Shown here one piece after another: positions 56,719-64,000 of a stretch of DNA of 64,000 bases (its first letter is position 1; every line of letters starts with the position of its first letter). The translations under genes and the position numbers were made by a program. The notes beneath the pieces are model-generated. The model was not told the DNA's origin, made no database searches, and saw only the letters and a program-made list of their open reading frames with translations. The DNA is taken from contig CALRPY020000006.1 of NCBI GenBank assembly GCA_943370145.1, positions 40,022 through 104,021 on the forward strand, in the 5' to 3' direction. Origin of the DNA: Ga0077536 sp943370145 (GTDB taxonomy: Bacteria; Pseudomonadota; Gammaproteobacteria; Ga0077536).

Positions 56719-57258
56719 ATGCGTCCGCTGTCGCCCGCCGTCGCCCTGCTCGAGGCCCTGCTCGAAACCGTGCCGTGCGCGCTCGGTCGGGAAGATCTCT
56801 CGCTCGTGCCCCTGTCCCTGATGCCGGCACGCTTCGACCGCCTGCTGAACCACCGCGGCCACATGACCGCCGCGGTCGAGGCCCTGCACGGCACGCCGGT
56901 GGCCGTGCGGGTGCTGCGGAGCGTGCATCGCGCCGCGACCTATGCCCGCGAAATCCTGCTCGAGCGCCCCGATGGCGTGGTCGTCCAGTACGCCGTCGTG
57001 CGCCTCGACCTCGGGTGCTGCCCGGCGGCGGCGCGCGCGATGATCCTCGCCGAACGCACGCCGCTCGGGCACGTGCTGCAGCGCCTGCCTGGAACCCTGC
57101 GCATCGAACCCGTGGCCTTCGTCTGCGCGACGCTGCCGGCGTCCCTCGCGGCCTGCTTCGGCGCGCGGGCCGGGCAGCGGGCCTGGGGTCGCCTGGTGCG
57201 CATCGACCACGACGGCGACCGCTTAGTCGAAGGGCTCGAACTGCTGGCCCCCGGCTGA
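56719..57258 (+). CDS. chorismate-lyase-fold (UbiC/DUF98-like) protein
   Basis: The 179-residue product carries the family's core pattern YAREILLERPDGVVVQYAVV followed, about 20 residues later, by ERTPLGHVLQ, much like the R-x-VxL ... PLGxxLF spacing of chorismate lyase. The N-terminal half is weakly conserved. The enzyme activity is not certain: the residues that bind 4-hydroxybenzoate could not be placed. It is monocistronic and divergent from the E1 operon. Confidence 0.6.
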   Translation: MRPLSPAVALLEALLETVPCALGREDLSLVPLSLMPARFDRLLNHRGHMTAAVEALHGTPVAVRVLRSVHRAATYAREILLERPDGVVVQYAVVRLDLGCCPAAARAMILAERTPLGHVLQRLPGTLRIEPVAFVCATLPASLAACFGARAGQRAWGRLVRIDHDGDRLVEGLELLAPG

Positions 57259-57390
57259 CGGGGCCGGCGCCGCCGACCGGGGGCGGCCCGCGGTTTGCAA
57301 GTCGCTCGGTGCTGCGGCGAGAATGCCGCGACGGGTCCGCGCCGCGTGGACACGCCAGACCGGCAACGAATAACCAGAGGTCAATCAGCG

Positions 57391-59472
57391 ATGCCCTACC
57401 GCATTTCAGTCGACACCGGTGGCACCTTCACCGATGTCGTGGTCACCAGCTCCGAAGGCAGTTTCACGATAGGCAAGGCGCTGACCGACAAGCAGCGCGC
57501 CTTCGCGAGCATCGACGCCGGCCTCGCCGTCGCCGCCGAGCAACTCGGCACCACGGTGCCGGCGCTGCTTGCCGATACCGCGGTCTTTCTCTACGGCACG
57601 ACCCGCGCGACCAACGGAATCGTGGAGCGCAAGATCGCGCGCACCGCCTTCCTCACCACCGACGGCTTCCCGGACATCCTGCTGCTGAAGGAAGGCGGCA
57701 AGGCCGAGCCGCACAACCTCCGCATGGAGTACCCGGATCCGTACATCCCGCGCCGTTACACCTTCGAGGTGTCCGAGCGCGTCAACGCCGAGGGCGGCGT
57801 CGAAAAGCCGCTCGACGAGGCGGCGCTGCGCGCGACGCTCGCGACCTTCAAGGCGCGCGGCATCGAAGCGGTGGCCGTGTGCCTGCTGTGGTCGATTGCG
57901 AATCCCGCGCACGAGCTGCGCGTCGGCCAGCTGATCGAGGAAGTGCTGCCCGGCGTGCCGTACACGCTGTCGCACCAGATCAACCCGATTCTCCGCGAGT
58001 ACCGCCGGGCCTCGTCGACCGCGATCGACGCGTCGCTGAAGCCGCTGATGCAGAAGTACCTGTCGGATCTCGAGAACGATCTGCGCGCCGCGGGCTACCG
58101 CAACGACATCCTCGTCAGCACCTCCTTCGGCGGCGTGATGCACCTCACCGACGTCGTGAAGCGCCCGATCTACCTCGTGAAGTCCGGGCCGGCGATGGCG
58201 CCGATCGCGGGCCTCGCCTACGCCGAGGCGGAGGGCCTGCCGAAGGACGTGATCGTCTGCGACGCGGGCGGCACGACCTTCGACGTGAGCCTCGTGCGCG
58301 ACGGCGCGGTCGAGTTCTCGCGCGATACCTGGCTCGGGCCGCAGTGGACCGGCGACAACCTCGGCATGGCCTCGGTCGCCGTGCACTCGATCGGCGCCGG
58401 CGGCGGTTCGATCGCCTGGGTCGACGCGGGCGGGCTGCTGCGCGTCGGCCCGCAGTCGGCGGGTTCCGAACCGGGACCGGCCTGCTACGGGCGCGGCGGC
58501 GAGAAGCCGACCGTGACCGACGCCGCCGTGGTGCTCGGCCACTTCGACCCCAAGCATTTCCTCGGTGGGCGCATGCAGCTCGACGAGGCCGCCGCGCGGC
58601 GCGTCGTCGGCACGGTCGCCGAGGCGCTCGGCGTGACGCTCGAGCGTGCGGCGTGGGCGATCATTGCGGTTGCCAACGAGAACATGATCGAGGCCATCAA
58701 GGAGCTGACGATCAACGAGGGCATCGACCCCAGCGAGTCGGTGCTGATTGGCGGCGGCGGCGCGGGCGGGCTCAACATCGTGCCGATCGCGCAGGAGCTG
58801 GGCTGCCGCACCGTGCTCGGCCCGCGCACGGCGGGCGCACTGTCCGCGTCCGGCATGCAGTACTCCGACATCATCACCGAAGCCGGCGCGAGCAAGCTGA
58901 CGGCGTCCGACAATTTCGACTTCGCCGGCGCCAACGCGGCGCTGGCCAGCATCGAGAAGACGCTCGACGAATTCGCCGCGCGCCTGCGCGAGCGCGGCAT
59001 CACGAACGTCGAGAAGCGCTACTTCGTCGAGGCGCGCTACCGCTTCCAGGTGTGGGAACTCGACGTCTCGGTGCCGGCCAGCGTGTTCAGGGACCAGGGC
59101 GACGTGGATGCGGTGGTCGCCGAATTCCACCGCGTGCACGAGCGCGTGTTCGCCGTGCACGACCTCGGCAACGCGGTCGAATTCCTGAACTGGCGCGGCC
59201 GCCTCATCGCGAACGTCCAGGCGCCGACGCTGGAGCCGGCGAAGGTCGCCGCCCACGCGGACGCCGAGCCGGACCGCGTGCGCAAGGCCTACTTCGGCAA
59301 CGGCCACGTGGACACGGCCATCTATCTCGGCCACAAGCTGCCGGCGGGCGCCGTCATCAAGGGGCCGGCGGTCATCGAGGAAGCGACATCGACCCTCGTG
59401 GTCTATCCGGGCGCGGTGGCCCACGTCAGTCCGGGCGGACGTTACATCGTGACGCCCCCGGTGGAGGCATGA
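57391..59472 (+). CDS. hyuA: HyuA: hydantoinase/oxoprolinase/acetone carboxylase A-type subunit
   Basis: The 693-residue product has the N-terminal DTGGTFTD, the central ACDAGGTTFDVS-like motif (VCDAGGTTFDVSLVRDG) and the C-terminal VLIGGGGAGGLN, the actin-like ATPase pattern of this family. The family uses ATP to open hydantoins or 5-oxoproline or to activate ketones for carboxylation. The B-subunit genes follow at 2 and 70 bp. Confidence 0.92.
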   Translation: MPYRISVDTGGTFTDVVVTSSEGSFTIGKALTDKQRAFASIDAGLAVAAEQLGTTVPALLADTAVFLYGTTRATNGIVERKIARTAFLTTDGFPDILLLKEGGKAEPHNLRMEYPDPYIPRRYTFEVSERVNAEGGVEKPLDEAALRATLATFKARGIEAVAVCLLWSIANPAHELRVGQLIEEVLPGVPYTLSHQINPILREYRRASSTAIDASLKPLMQKYLSDLENDLRAAGYRNDILVSTSFGGVMHLTDVVKRPIYLVKSGPAMAPIAGLAYAEAEGLPKDVIVCDAGGTTFDVSLVRDGAVEFSRDTWLGPQWTGDNLGMASVAVHSIGAGGGSIAWVDAGGLLRVGPQSAGSEPGPACYGRGGEKPTVTDAAVVLGHFDPKHFLGGRMQLDEAAARRVVGTVAEALGVTLERAAWAIIAVANENMIEAIKELTINEGIDPSESVLIGGGGAGGLNIVPIAQELGCRTVLGPRTAGALSASGMQYSDIITEAGASKLTASDNFDFAGANAALASIEKTLDEFAARLRERGITNVEKRYFVEARYRFQVWELDVSVPASVFRDQGDVDAVVAEFHRVHERVFAVHDLGNAVEFLNWRGRLIANVQAPTLEPAKVAAHADAEPDRVRKAYFGNGHVDTAIYLGHKLPAGAVIKGPAVIEEATSTLVVYPGAVAHVSPGGRYIVTPPVEA

Positions 59473-59473
59473 C

Positions 59474-61270
59474 ATGAACGAACTGAAGAAAACTCCCGCG
59501 CTGCGCGAGATCGATCCGATCCTGATGGCGGTGCTTGCGAACCGCCTCAACGCCATCGTGCGCGAGATGGCCAACACGCTGCTGAAGACCGCGCGTTCCG
59601 CGGTGCTCGCGGTGGTGCGTGACTTCTCGTGCTCCATCGTCACCGGCGGCAACCGCCTGCTGTGCCCCGGCGAGGGCCTGCCGGTGCACATCTTCGGGTC
59701 GAGCCTGCAGTCGCAGTCGATGTGCGACCTGCACGCGGACCTCGGGCCTGGCGACGCGTTCCTGCACAACGACCCCTACATGGGCAATACCCACGCCGCC
59801 GACCACATGATCATGGTCCCGGTGTTCGTCGACGGTGTGCACCTCTTCACGACCTGCGCGAAGGCGCACATGGCGGACTGCGGGAACTCGATCCCGTCGA
59901 CCTACCACGCGTACGCACGCGACGTCTACGAGGAAGGCGCGCTGATCTTCCCCTGCGTGCGCATCCAGCGGGACTACAAGGACGTCGACGACATCATCCG
60001 CATGTGCAAGCGGCGCATTCGCGTGCCCGAGCAGTGGTACGGCGACTACCTCGCGCAGATCGGATCGGCCCGCATCGGCGAGCGCCGCCTCGTCGAGCTG
60101 ACGAAGCGCTACGGCATCGAGACCATCAAGGCCTTCATCGACGAGTGGTTCGCGTATTCCGAGCGCCGCATGGTCGACGCCATCGGCAAGATGCCGAAGG
60201 GCAAGCTGTCCAACACCACGACCTACGATCCGCTGCCGCCGGTGCTGCCGAACGGCCTGCCGATCCGCGTCGACGTGTCGGTCGATCCGGAAGCGGGTTA
60301 CGTCGACGTCGACCTCACGCACAACCCGGACAACATGGACTTCGGGCTCAACGAGTCGCTGGCCTGTGCGACCTCGAACGCGATGTGCGGCGTCTTCAAC
60401 TGCATGGATCCGGACGTGCCGCACAACGCCGGCAGCTTCTCGCGCGTGCGGGTGCACCTGCGCGAGGGCTGCATCACCGGCATCCCGAAGTTCCCGCACA
60501 GCTGCTCGATGGCGACCACCAACATCGGCGACCGCATCGTCAACGTGACGCAGGCGGCGTTCGCGGCAATCGGCGACGGCCACGGCCTCGCGGAAGGCGC
60601 AATCGGCATGGGTGCCGGTGCGGGCGTGATCTCGGGCATCGACTGGCGGCGCAACGGGGCGTTCATCAACCAGGAATGGCTGGTGACGAACGGCGGCCCG
60701 GCGACGCCGGACACCGACGGCTGGCTCAATTATGGCCTGCCGGTGGCGGCGGGCCTGATGTACCGCGGCAGCGTCGAGGTCGACGAATCGAAGTACCCGA
60801 TCCTGGTGAAGCAGCTGCGCGTGATCCCGGGTGGCGGCGGCGCCGGCCGCACGCGTGGCGCACCGGGCTCGGAGCTCGTCTACGGCCCGCGGAAGGACCC
60901 GATGACGGTCGTCGTGTCCTGCGACGGCCAGGTGCATCCACCGCAGGGTGTGCGGGGCGGCCAGGCCGGTCCGGCGGCGGCAACCTACCGGATCAAGCGC
61001 GACGGATCACAGGAGAAGCTGCCCGGCGTCGTCGAGTGCCGCCTCGAACCGGGCGAGTGGATCCGCGGCGTCGACTGCGGCGGCGGCGGCTACGGCAATC
61101 CGCTGGAGCGCGATCCGAAACGCGTGCTGCGCGACGTCGTCGAACGGTGGGAAACGCTGGACCGTGCGCATGACGTCTACGGTGTCGTGCTGACCGGGTC
61201 CATCAACGACGATACGCTGGCGATCGACGAGGCCGCGACCGCGGCCCGCCGCAAGCTGCTCGCCGGCTGA
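59474..61270 (+). CDS. hyuB: HyuB: hydantoinase B/oxoprolinase-type subunit, copy 1
   Basis: This 598-residue HyuB-family protein has LMAVLANRLNAIVREM near the N-terminus, the GDAFLHNDPYMGNTHAAD metal-site motif and the late GGGGAGRTRGAPG. It partners HyuA. Its start is one base after the HyuA stop. A second HyuB of very similar sequence follows, so two B-type proteins share one A subunit. Confidence 0.92.
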   Translation: MNELKKTPALREIDPILMAVLANRLNAIVREMANTLLKTARSAVLAVVRDFSCSIVTGGNRLLCPGEGLPVHIFGSSLQSQSMCDLHADLGPGDAFLHNDPYMGNTHAADHMIMVPVFVDGVHLFTTCAKAHMADCGNSIPSTYHAYARDVYEEGALIFPCVRIQRDYKDVDDIIRMCKRRIRVPEQWYGDYLAQIGSARIGERRLVELTKRYGIETIKAFIDEWFAYSERRMVDAIGKMPKGKLSNTTTYDPLPPVLPNGLPIRVDVSVDPEAGYVDVDLTHNPDNMDFGLNESLACATSNAMCGVFNCMDPDVPHNAGSFSRVRVHLREGCITGIPKFPHSCSMATTNIGDRIVNVTQAAFAAIGDGHGLAEGAIGMGAGAGVISGIDWRRNGAFINQEWLVTNGGPATPDTDGWLNYGLPVAAGLMYRGSVEVDESKYPILVKQLRVIPGGGGAGRTRGAPGSELVYGPRKDPMTVVVSCDGQVHPPQGVRGGQAGPAAATYRIKRDGSQEKLPGVVECRLEPGEWIRGVDCGGGGYGNPLERDPKRVLRDVVERWETLDRAHDVYGVVLTGSINDDTLAIDEAATAARRKLLAG

Positions 61271-61302
61271 GGCCGGCAGGCACCCGCACGAGGCAGGCAA
61301 TG

Positions 61303-61328
61303 CGCCCGGGGCCGGAAGGCCCCGGGCG
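61303..61328 (+). promoter_or_regulatory. intercistronic hairpin between the hyuB paralogs
   Basis: CGCCCGGGGCC, a GGAA loop (GNRA type), and the exact reverse complement make an 11-bp stem. It lies 12 bp before the ATG at 61341 and directly abuts the GAGGAGGGC Shine-Dalgarno. With no T-run it is not a terminator and could shape mRNA stability or the relative translation of the two subunits. Confidence 0.55.
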
Positions 61329-61340
61329 AGGAGGGCAGCG

Positions 61341-63155
61341 ATGACGGGGCAGACTCCAGTAACGCCGGGGGCCGAGTTCGACCCCATCCTGATGGCGGTA
61401 CTCGCCAACCGCCTGAACGCGATCGTGCGGGAGATGACCAACACGCTGCTGAAGACCGCGCGCTCCGCGGTGCTCGCGGTGGTGCGGGATTTCTCGTGCT
61501 CCATCGTCACCGGCGACAACCGCCTGCTGTGCGCGGCCGAAGGTGCGCCGGTGCACATCTTCGGGTCGAGCCTGCAGACCGCGGCGATGCGCGAACTGCA
61601 CCCGGATCTCGCGCCGGGCGACGCCTTCCTGCACAACGACCCCTATCTCGGCAACACGCACCCCGCAGACCACATGTACATGGTCCCGGTGTTCGTCGAC
61701 GGCCAGCATCTCTTCACGGCCTGCGCGAAGGCGCACCAGGCGGACTGCGGCAACGCGATCCCGAGCACCTACTATGCGAACGCGCGCGACGTCTACGAGG
61801 AAGGCGCGCTGATTTTTCCCTGCGTGCGCGTGCAGCGCGACTACGCGCACGTCGACGACATCATCCGCATGTGCAAGCGGCGCATTCGCGTGCCGGAGCA
61901 GTGGTACGGCGACTACCTCGCGTCGATTGGGTCGGCGCGCATCGGCGAGCGCCGCCTCAAAGAACTGGTGCAGCGCTACGGCATCGACACGCTGAAGGCC
62001 TTCGTGGAGGCCTGGTTCGCCTATTCGGAACGCCGCACCGCGGAGGCCATCCGCAAGATGCCGGCCGGCCGCTACACGAGCACGTCGGTCTACGATCCGC
62101 TGCCGCCCCTGCTGCCCGACGGCCTGCCGATCCGCGTCGACGTCGCGGTCGACCCGGATGCCGGCCGCATCGAGGTCGACCTCACGCACAATGCCGACAA
62201 TCTCGCGTTCGGCCTGAATGAATCGGTGGCCTGCGCGACCTCGAACGCGATGTGCGGGGTATTCAACTGCATAGTCCCCGACGTGCCGCACAACGCCGGG
62301 AGCTTCGCGCGCATCACGGTGAAGTTGCGCCAGGGCTGCGTGACCGGCATACCGGAGTTCCCGCACAGCTGTTCGATGGCGACGACGAACATCGGCGATC
62401 GCATCGTCAATGCCGTGCAGGCGGCGTTCGCGGAAATCGGCGACGGTTACGGCAACGCGGAGGGCGCGATGGGCATGGGCGCGGGCGCGGCCGTGATCTC
62501 CGGCCATGACTGGCGTCGCAACGGCGCCTACATCAACCAGGAATGGATGATCGCCAACGGCGGCCCGGCGAGCCCGGAGACCGATGGCTGGCTGAACTTC
62601 GGACTGCCGGTTGCGTGCGGCGTGATCTACCGCGGCAGCGTCGAGGTCGATGAGTCCAAGTTCCCGATGCTCTACCGTTCGATGCGCGTCGCGCAGGGCG
62701 GATCGGGCGCCGGCACCTTTCGCGGCGGGCCCGGTGTCGAAGTGGTGTACGGGCCGCGCCGCGACCCGATGACGGTGGTCGTCTCCTGTGACGGCCAGGT
62801 CAATGCGCCGCGCGGCGTGCGCGGCGGACAGGACGGACCGCCGGCCCAGACCTGGAAGGAACATGCGGACGGCACGCATGAGAAGCTGCCGGGCGTGACG
62901 ATCTGCACGCTGGATGCCGGCGAGTGGATCCGCGGCGTCGATGCCGGCGGCGGCGGCTATGGCGATCCGCTGCGGCGCGATCCTAAGCGCGTGCTGCGCG
63001 ATGTGGTGGAGCGTTGGGAGACGCTCGAGCGGGCGACTACGATCTACGGCGTCGTCATGTCGGGCCGTCTCGATGACGACAGCCTCGCCGTCGACGGGCC
63101 TGCCACGACCGCGCAGCGCGAGGCGTTGGCGGCCGCACGTCGCGGTCAACGCTGA
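61341..63155 (+). CDS. HyuB: hydantoinase B/oxoprolinase-type subunit, copy 2
   Basis: The 604-residue product shares long identical runs with the preceding HyuB, such as NTLLKTARSAVLAVVRDFSC and CKRRIRVPEQWYGDYLA, and similar motif order throughout. The two differ in loops and at the C-terminus. It is a tandem paralog that could replace or pair with the first in the holoenzyme. Confidence 0.92.
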   Translation: MTGQTPVTPGAEFDPILMAVLANRLNAIVREMTNTLLKTARSAVLAVVRDFSCSIVTGDNRLLCAAEGAPVHIFGSSLQTAAMRELHPDLAPGDAFLHNDPYLGNTHPADHMYMVPVFVDGQHLFTACAKAHQADCGNAIPSTYYANARDVYEEGALIFPCVRVQRDYAHVDDIIRMCKRRIRVPEQWYGDYLASIGSARIGERRLKELVQRYGIDTLKAFVEAWFAYSERRTAEAIRKMPAGRYTSTSVYDPLPPLLPDGLPIRVDVAVDPDAGRIEVDLTHNADNLAFGLNESVACATSNAMCGVFNCIVPDVPHNAGSFARITVKLRQGCVTGIPEFPHSCSMATTNIGDRIVNAVQAAFAEIGDGYGNAEGAMGMGAGAAVISGHDWRRNGAYINQEWMIANGGPASPETDGWLNFGLPVACGVIYRGSVEVDESKFPMLYRSMRVAQGGSGAGTFRGGPGVEVVYGPRRDPMTVVVSCDGQVNAPRGVRGGQDGPPAQTWKEHADGTHEKLPGVTICTLDAGEWIRGVDAGGGGYGDPLRRDPKRVLRDVVERWETLERATTIYGVVMSGRLDDDSLAVDGPATTAQREALAAARRGQR

Positions 63156-63175
63156 ACGCAGGCGCCGCGGGCCCC

Positions 63176-63763
63176 ATGCGTGAGCGAAGCACGCGGCACC
63201 CGCGCCTGCGCGCCGCCTGCCTTGCGCTCCTCGTTGGCTGTGCACACGCCGACGACGGGGCCGGTGTTGCCGGGCAATTCGACTGCGCCGATGCCTTCGA
63301 GCTTGTCGCGATGACGGTGATGGTGGCCTGCGCGGGCTACGAGGCACCGGACGCCGCGCGCGAGCGCATTGACGAGGCGCAGACCCGGCTGCTCGACACG
63401 CGGCTGGCGACTGCCCGGGAGTTCGCCGGCCTGCGCATCGCGTTCTGCCCGCTGCTGCAGGGCACCGGCATGATGCCGGCCCCCGACCGCCTCTACCTCG
63501 ACGACGGCCTGCAGCGCATGAGCGTCGACGGCCTCGCCGAAATCATCGCGCACGAACTGGAACACCGCCGACAGTTCGCGAGCCTCGGCGTGCGTGGTTT
63601 CAAGTGCGCCTACGTGCGGGACATGTCGAACTGCGGTGGCTGCCAGGATCGCCGCCACCCGCTTGAACGCGAGGCCTACGAGCGGCAGGACCGGGCGCGG
63701 GAACGGCTGCTCTCGGCGCCACCAGCCCGAGCAAACGACCTGGCCCCGCTCCATCCATCATGA
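63176..63763 (+). CDS. secreted HExxH-containing protein
   Basis: This encodes 195 residues. A signal peptide ends near CAHADDGAG. The core helix EIIAHELEHRRQFASLG has the zincin HELEH motif, and a Glu follows about 35 residues later (HPLEREAYERQ), as in DUF4157-like or minimal metallopeptidases. Four Cys residues in CAYVRDMSNCGGC could bind a second metal or form disulfides. It is probably a periplasmic peptidase; activity is unproven. Confidence 0.75.
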   Translation: MRERSTRHPRLRAACLALLVGCAHADDGAGVAGQFDCADAFELVAMTVMVACAGYEAPDAARERIDEAQTRLLDTRLATAREFAGLRIAFCPLLQGTGMMPAPDRLYLDDGLQRMSVDGLAEIIAHELEHRRQFASLGVRGFKCAYVRDMSNCGGCQDRRHPLEREAYERQDRARERLLSAPPARANDLAPLHPS

Positions 63764-63890
63764 AAGATGCGCCCCGGGAGGCGCGGGTGCTGGCGTTCGT
63801 GTTCGTACGGGCCACCGCGCACACCGGGATTCGGCGTGCGTGCCGGCGCCGGAGAAAAGGTGTCAGATTTCAAATCTGACACCTTTTCTG
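63764..63890. repeat. inverted-repeat family, copy E with 41-bp palindrome
   Basis: It shares CGTACGGGCCACC and flanking blocks with copy C. A palindrome copy with 18 paired bases per arm and a central C lies at 63853-63889, with the outermost base pair broken by a final G. The remaining 110 bp to the window edge show nothing I can support. Confidence 0.65.
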
Positions 63891-64000
63891 CCCCGGTGGC
63901 GAGCGCAACGTGAACCGGCAGCGAAGGGCGCCCGCCGGTTGGCACCGGAAAGGCACTTTCACGGCAACGCACGCGTCCCGTAGGTTGCGCTGACGCGGGA

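Overview
The window is very GC-rich (roughly 70%) and densely coded, with many ATGA-type overlaps and short intergenic gaps. The content suggests a Gammaproteobacterium, or a close proteobacterial relative. Pointers are the ATP-grasp / inactive transglutaminase / retropepsin-like triad, an M18 aminopeptidase, an HME-type RND efflux operon, a SoxYZ-like carrier and QueE. No rRNA, tRNA, CRISPR array, prophage or intact transposase gene was seen.

Layout. (1) 1-4.3 kb: end of a DMT transporter, a SnoaL-like protein, a small unknown, a repeat element, then a DUF1566-type protein and a beta-propeller protein carrying a heme motif. (2) 4.4-12 kb: a Wzz/GumC-like membrane protein fused to a degenerate tyrosine-recombinase-like domain, a thiamine diphosphate enzyme, a LemA-TPM-TPM cluster and a hybrid histidine kinase. 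(3) 12-20.9 kb: M18 peptidase, sterol-desaturase-type hydroxylase, two small secreted proteins, a P-type ATPase, a SoxYZ-like carrier, a tiny basic protein, a DsbA-like lipoprotein, and a redoxin whose in-frame TGA sits at the redox Cys position, so it is most likely a selenoprotein. (4) 21-30.6 kb: repeats, a tripartite metal efflux operon with a His-rich partner, small enzymes and a porin. (5) 31-46 kb: hydrolase/cupin, a DMT transporter, fructose-bisphosphatase, the ATP-grasp/transglutaminase/retropepsin operon, cysK, a heme protein with a Lon-like protease, an AtoE-type permease and queE. (6) 46-52 kb: a 38-residue membrane protein with its own terminator, a sensor kinase and response regulator, and a secreted metzincin. 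(7) 52-64 kb: a catabolic-looking block of two LLM flavoenzymes, a cupin, orphan E1 beta and alpha subunits, a chorismate-lyase-fold protein, HyuA with two HyuB paralogs, and a secreted HExxH protein.

All the large gene-free gaps (1.34-1.93, 20.93-21.53, 30.65-31.55, 45.99-46.55 kb) and the right edge hold one family of nested inverted repeats. Two copies (A and B) are close relatives in opposite orientation. A third is diverged, and the last two share modules with it. One subset carries a near-perfect 41-bp palindrome.

The most notable items are the TGA-containing redoxin with a SECIS-like hairpin, the polysaccharide co-polymerase/recombinase-like fusion, and the inverted-repeat element that appears to have inserted into the apex of a REP-like hairpin whose empty form survives elsewhere in the window.
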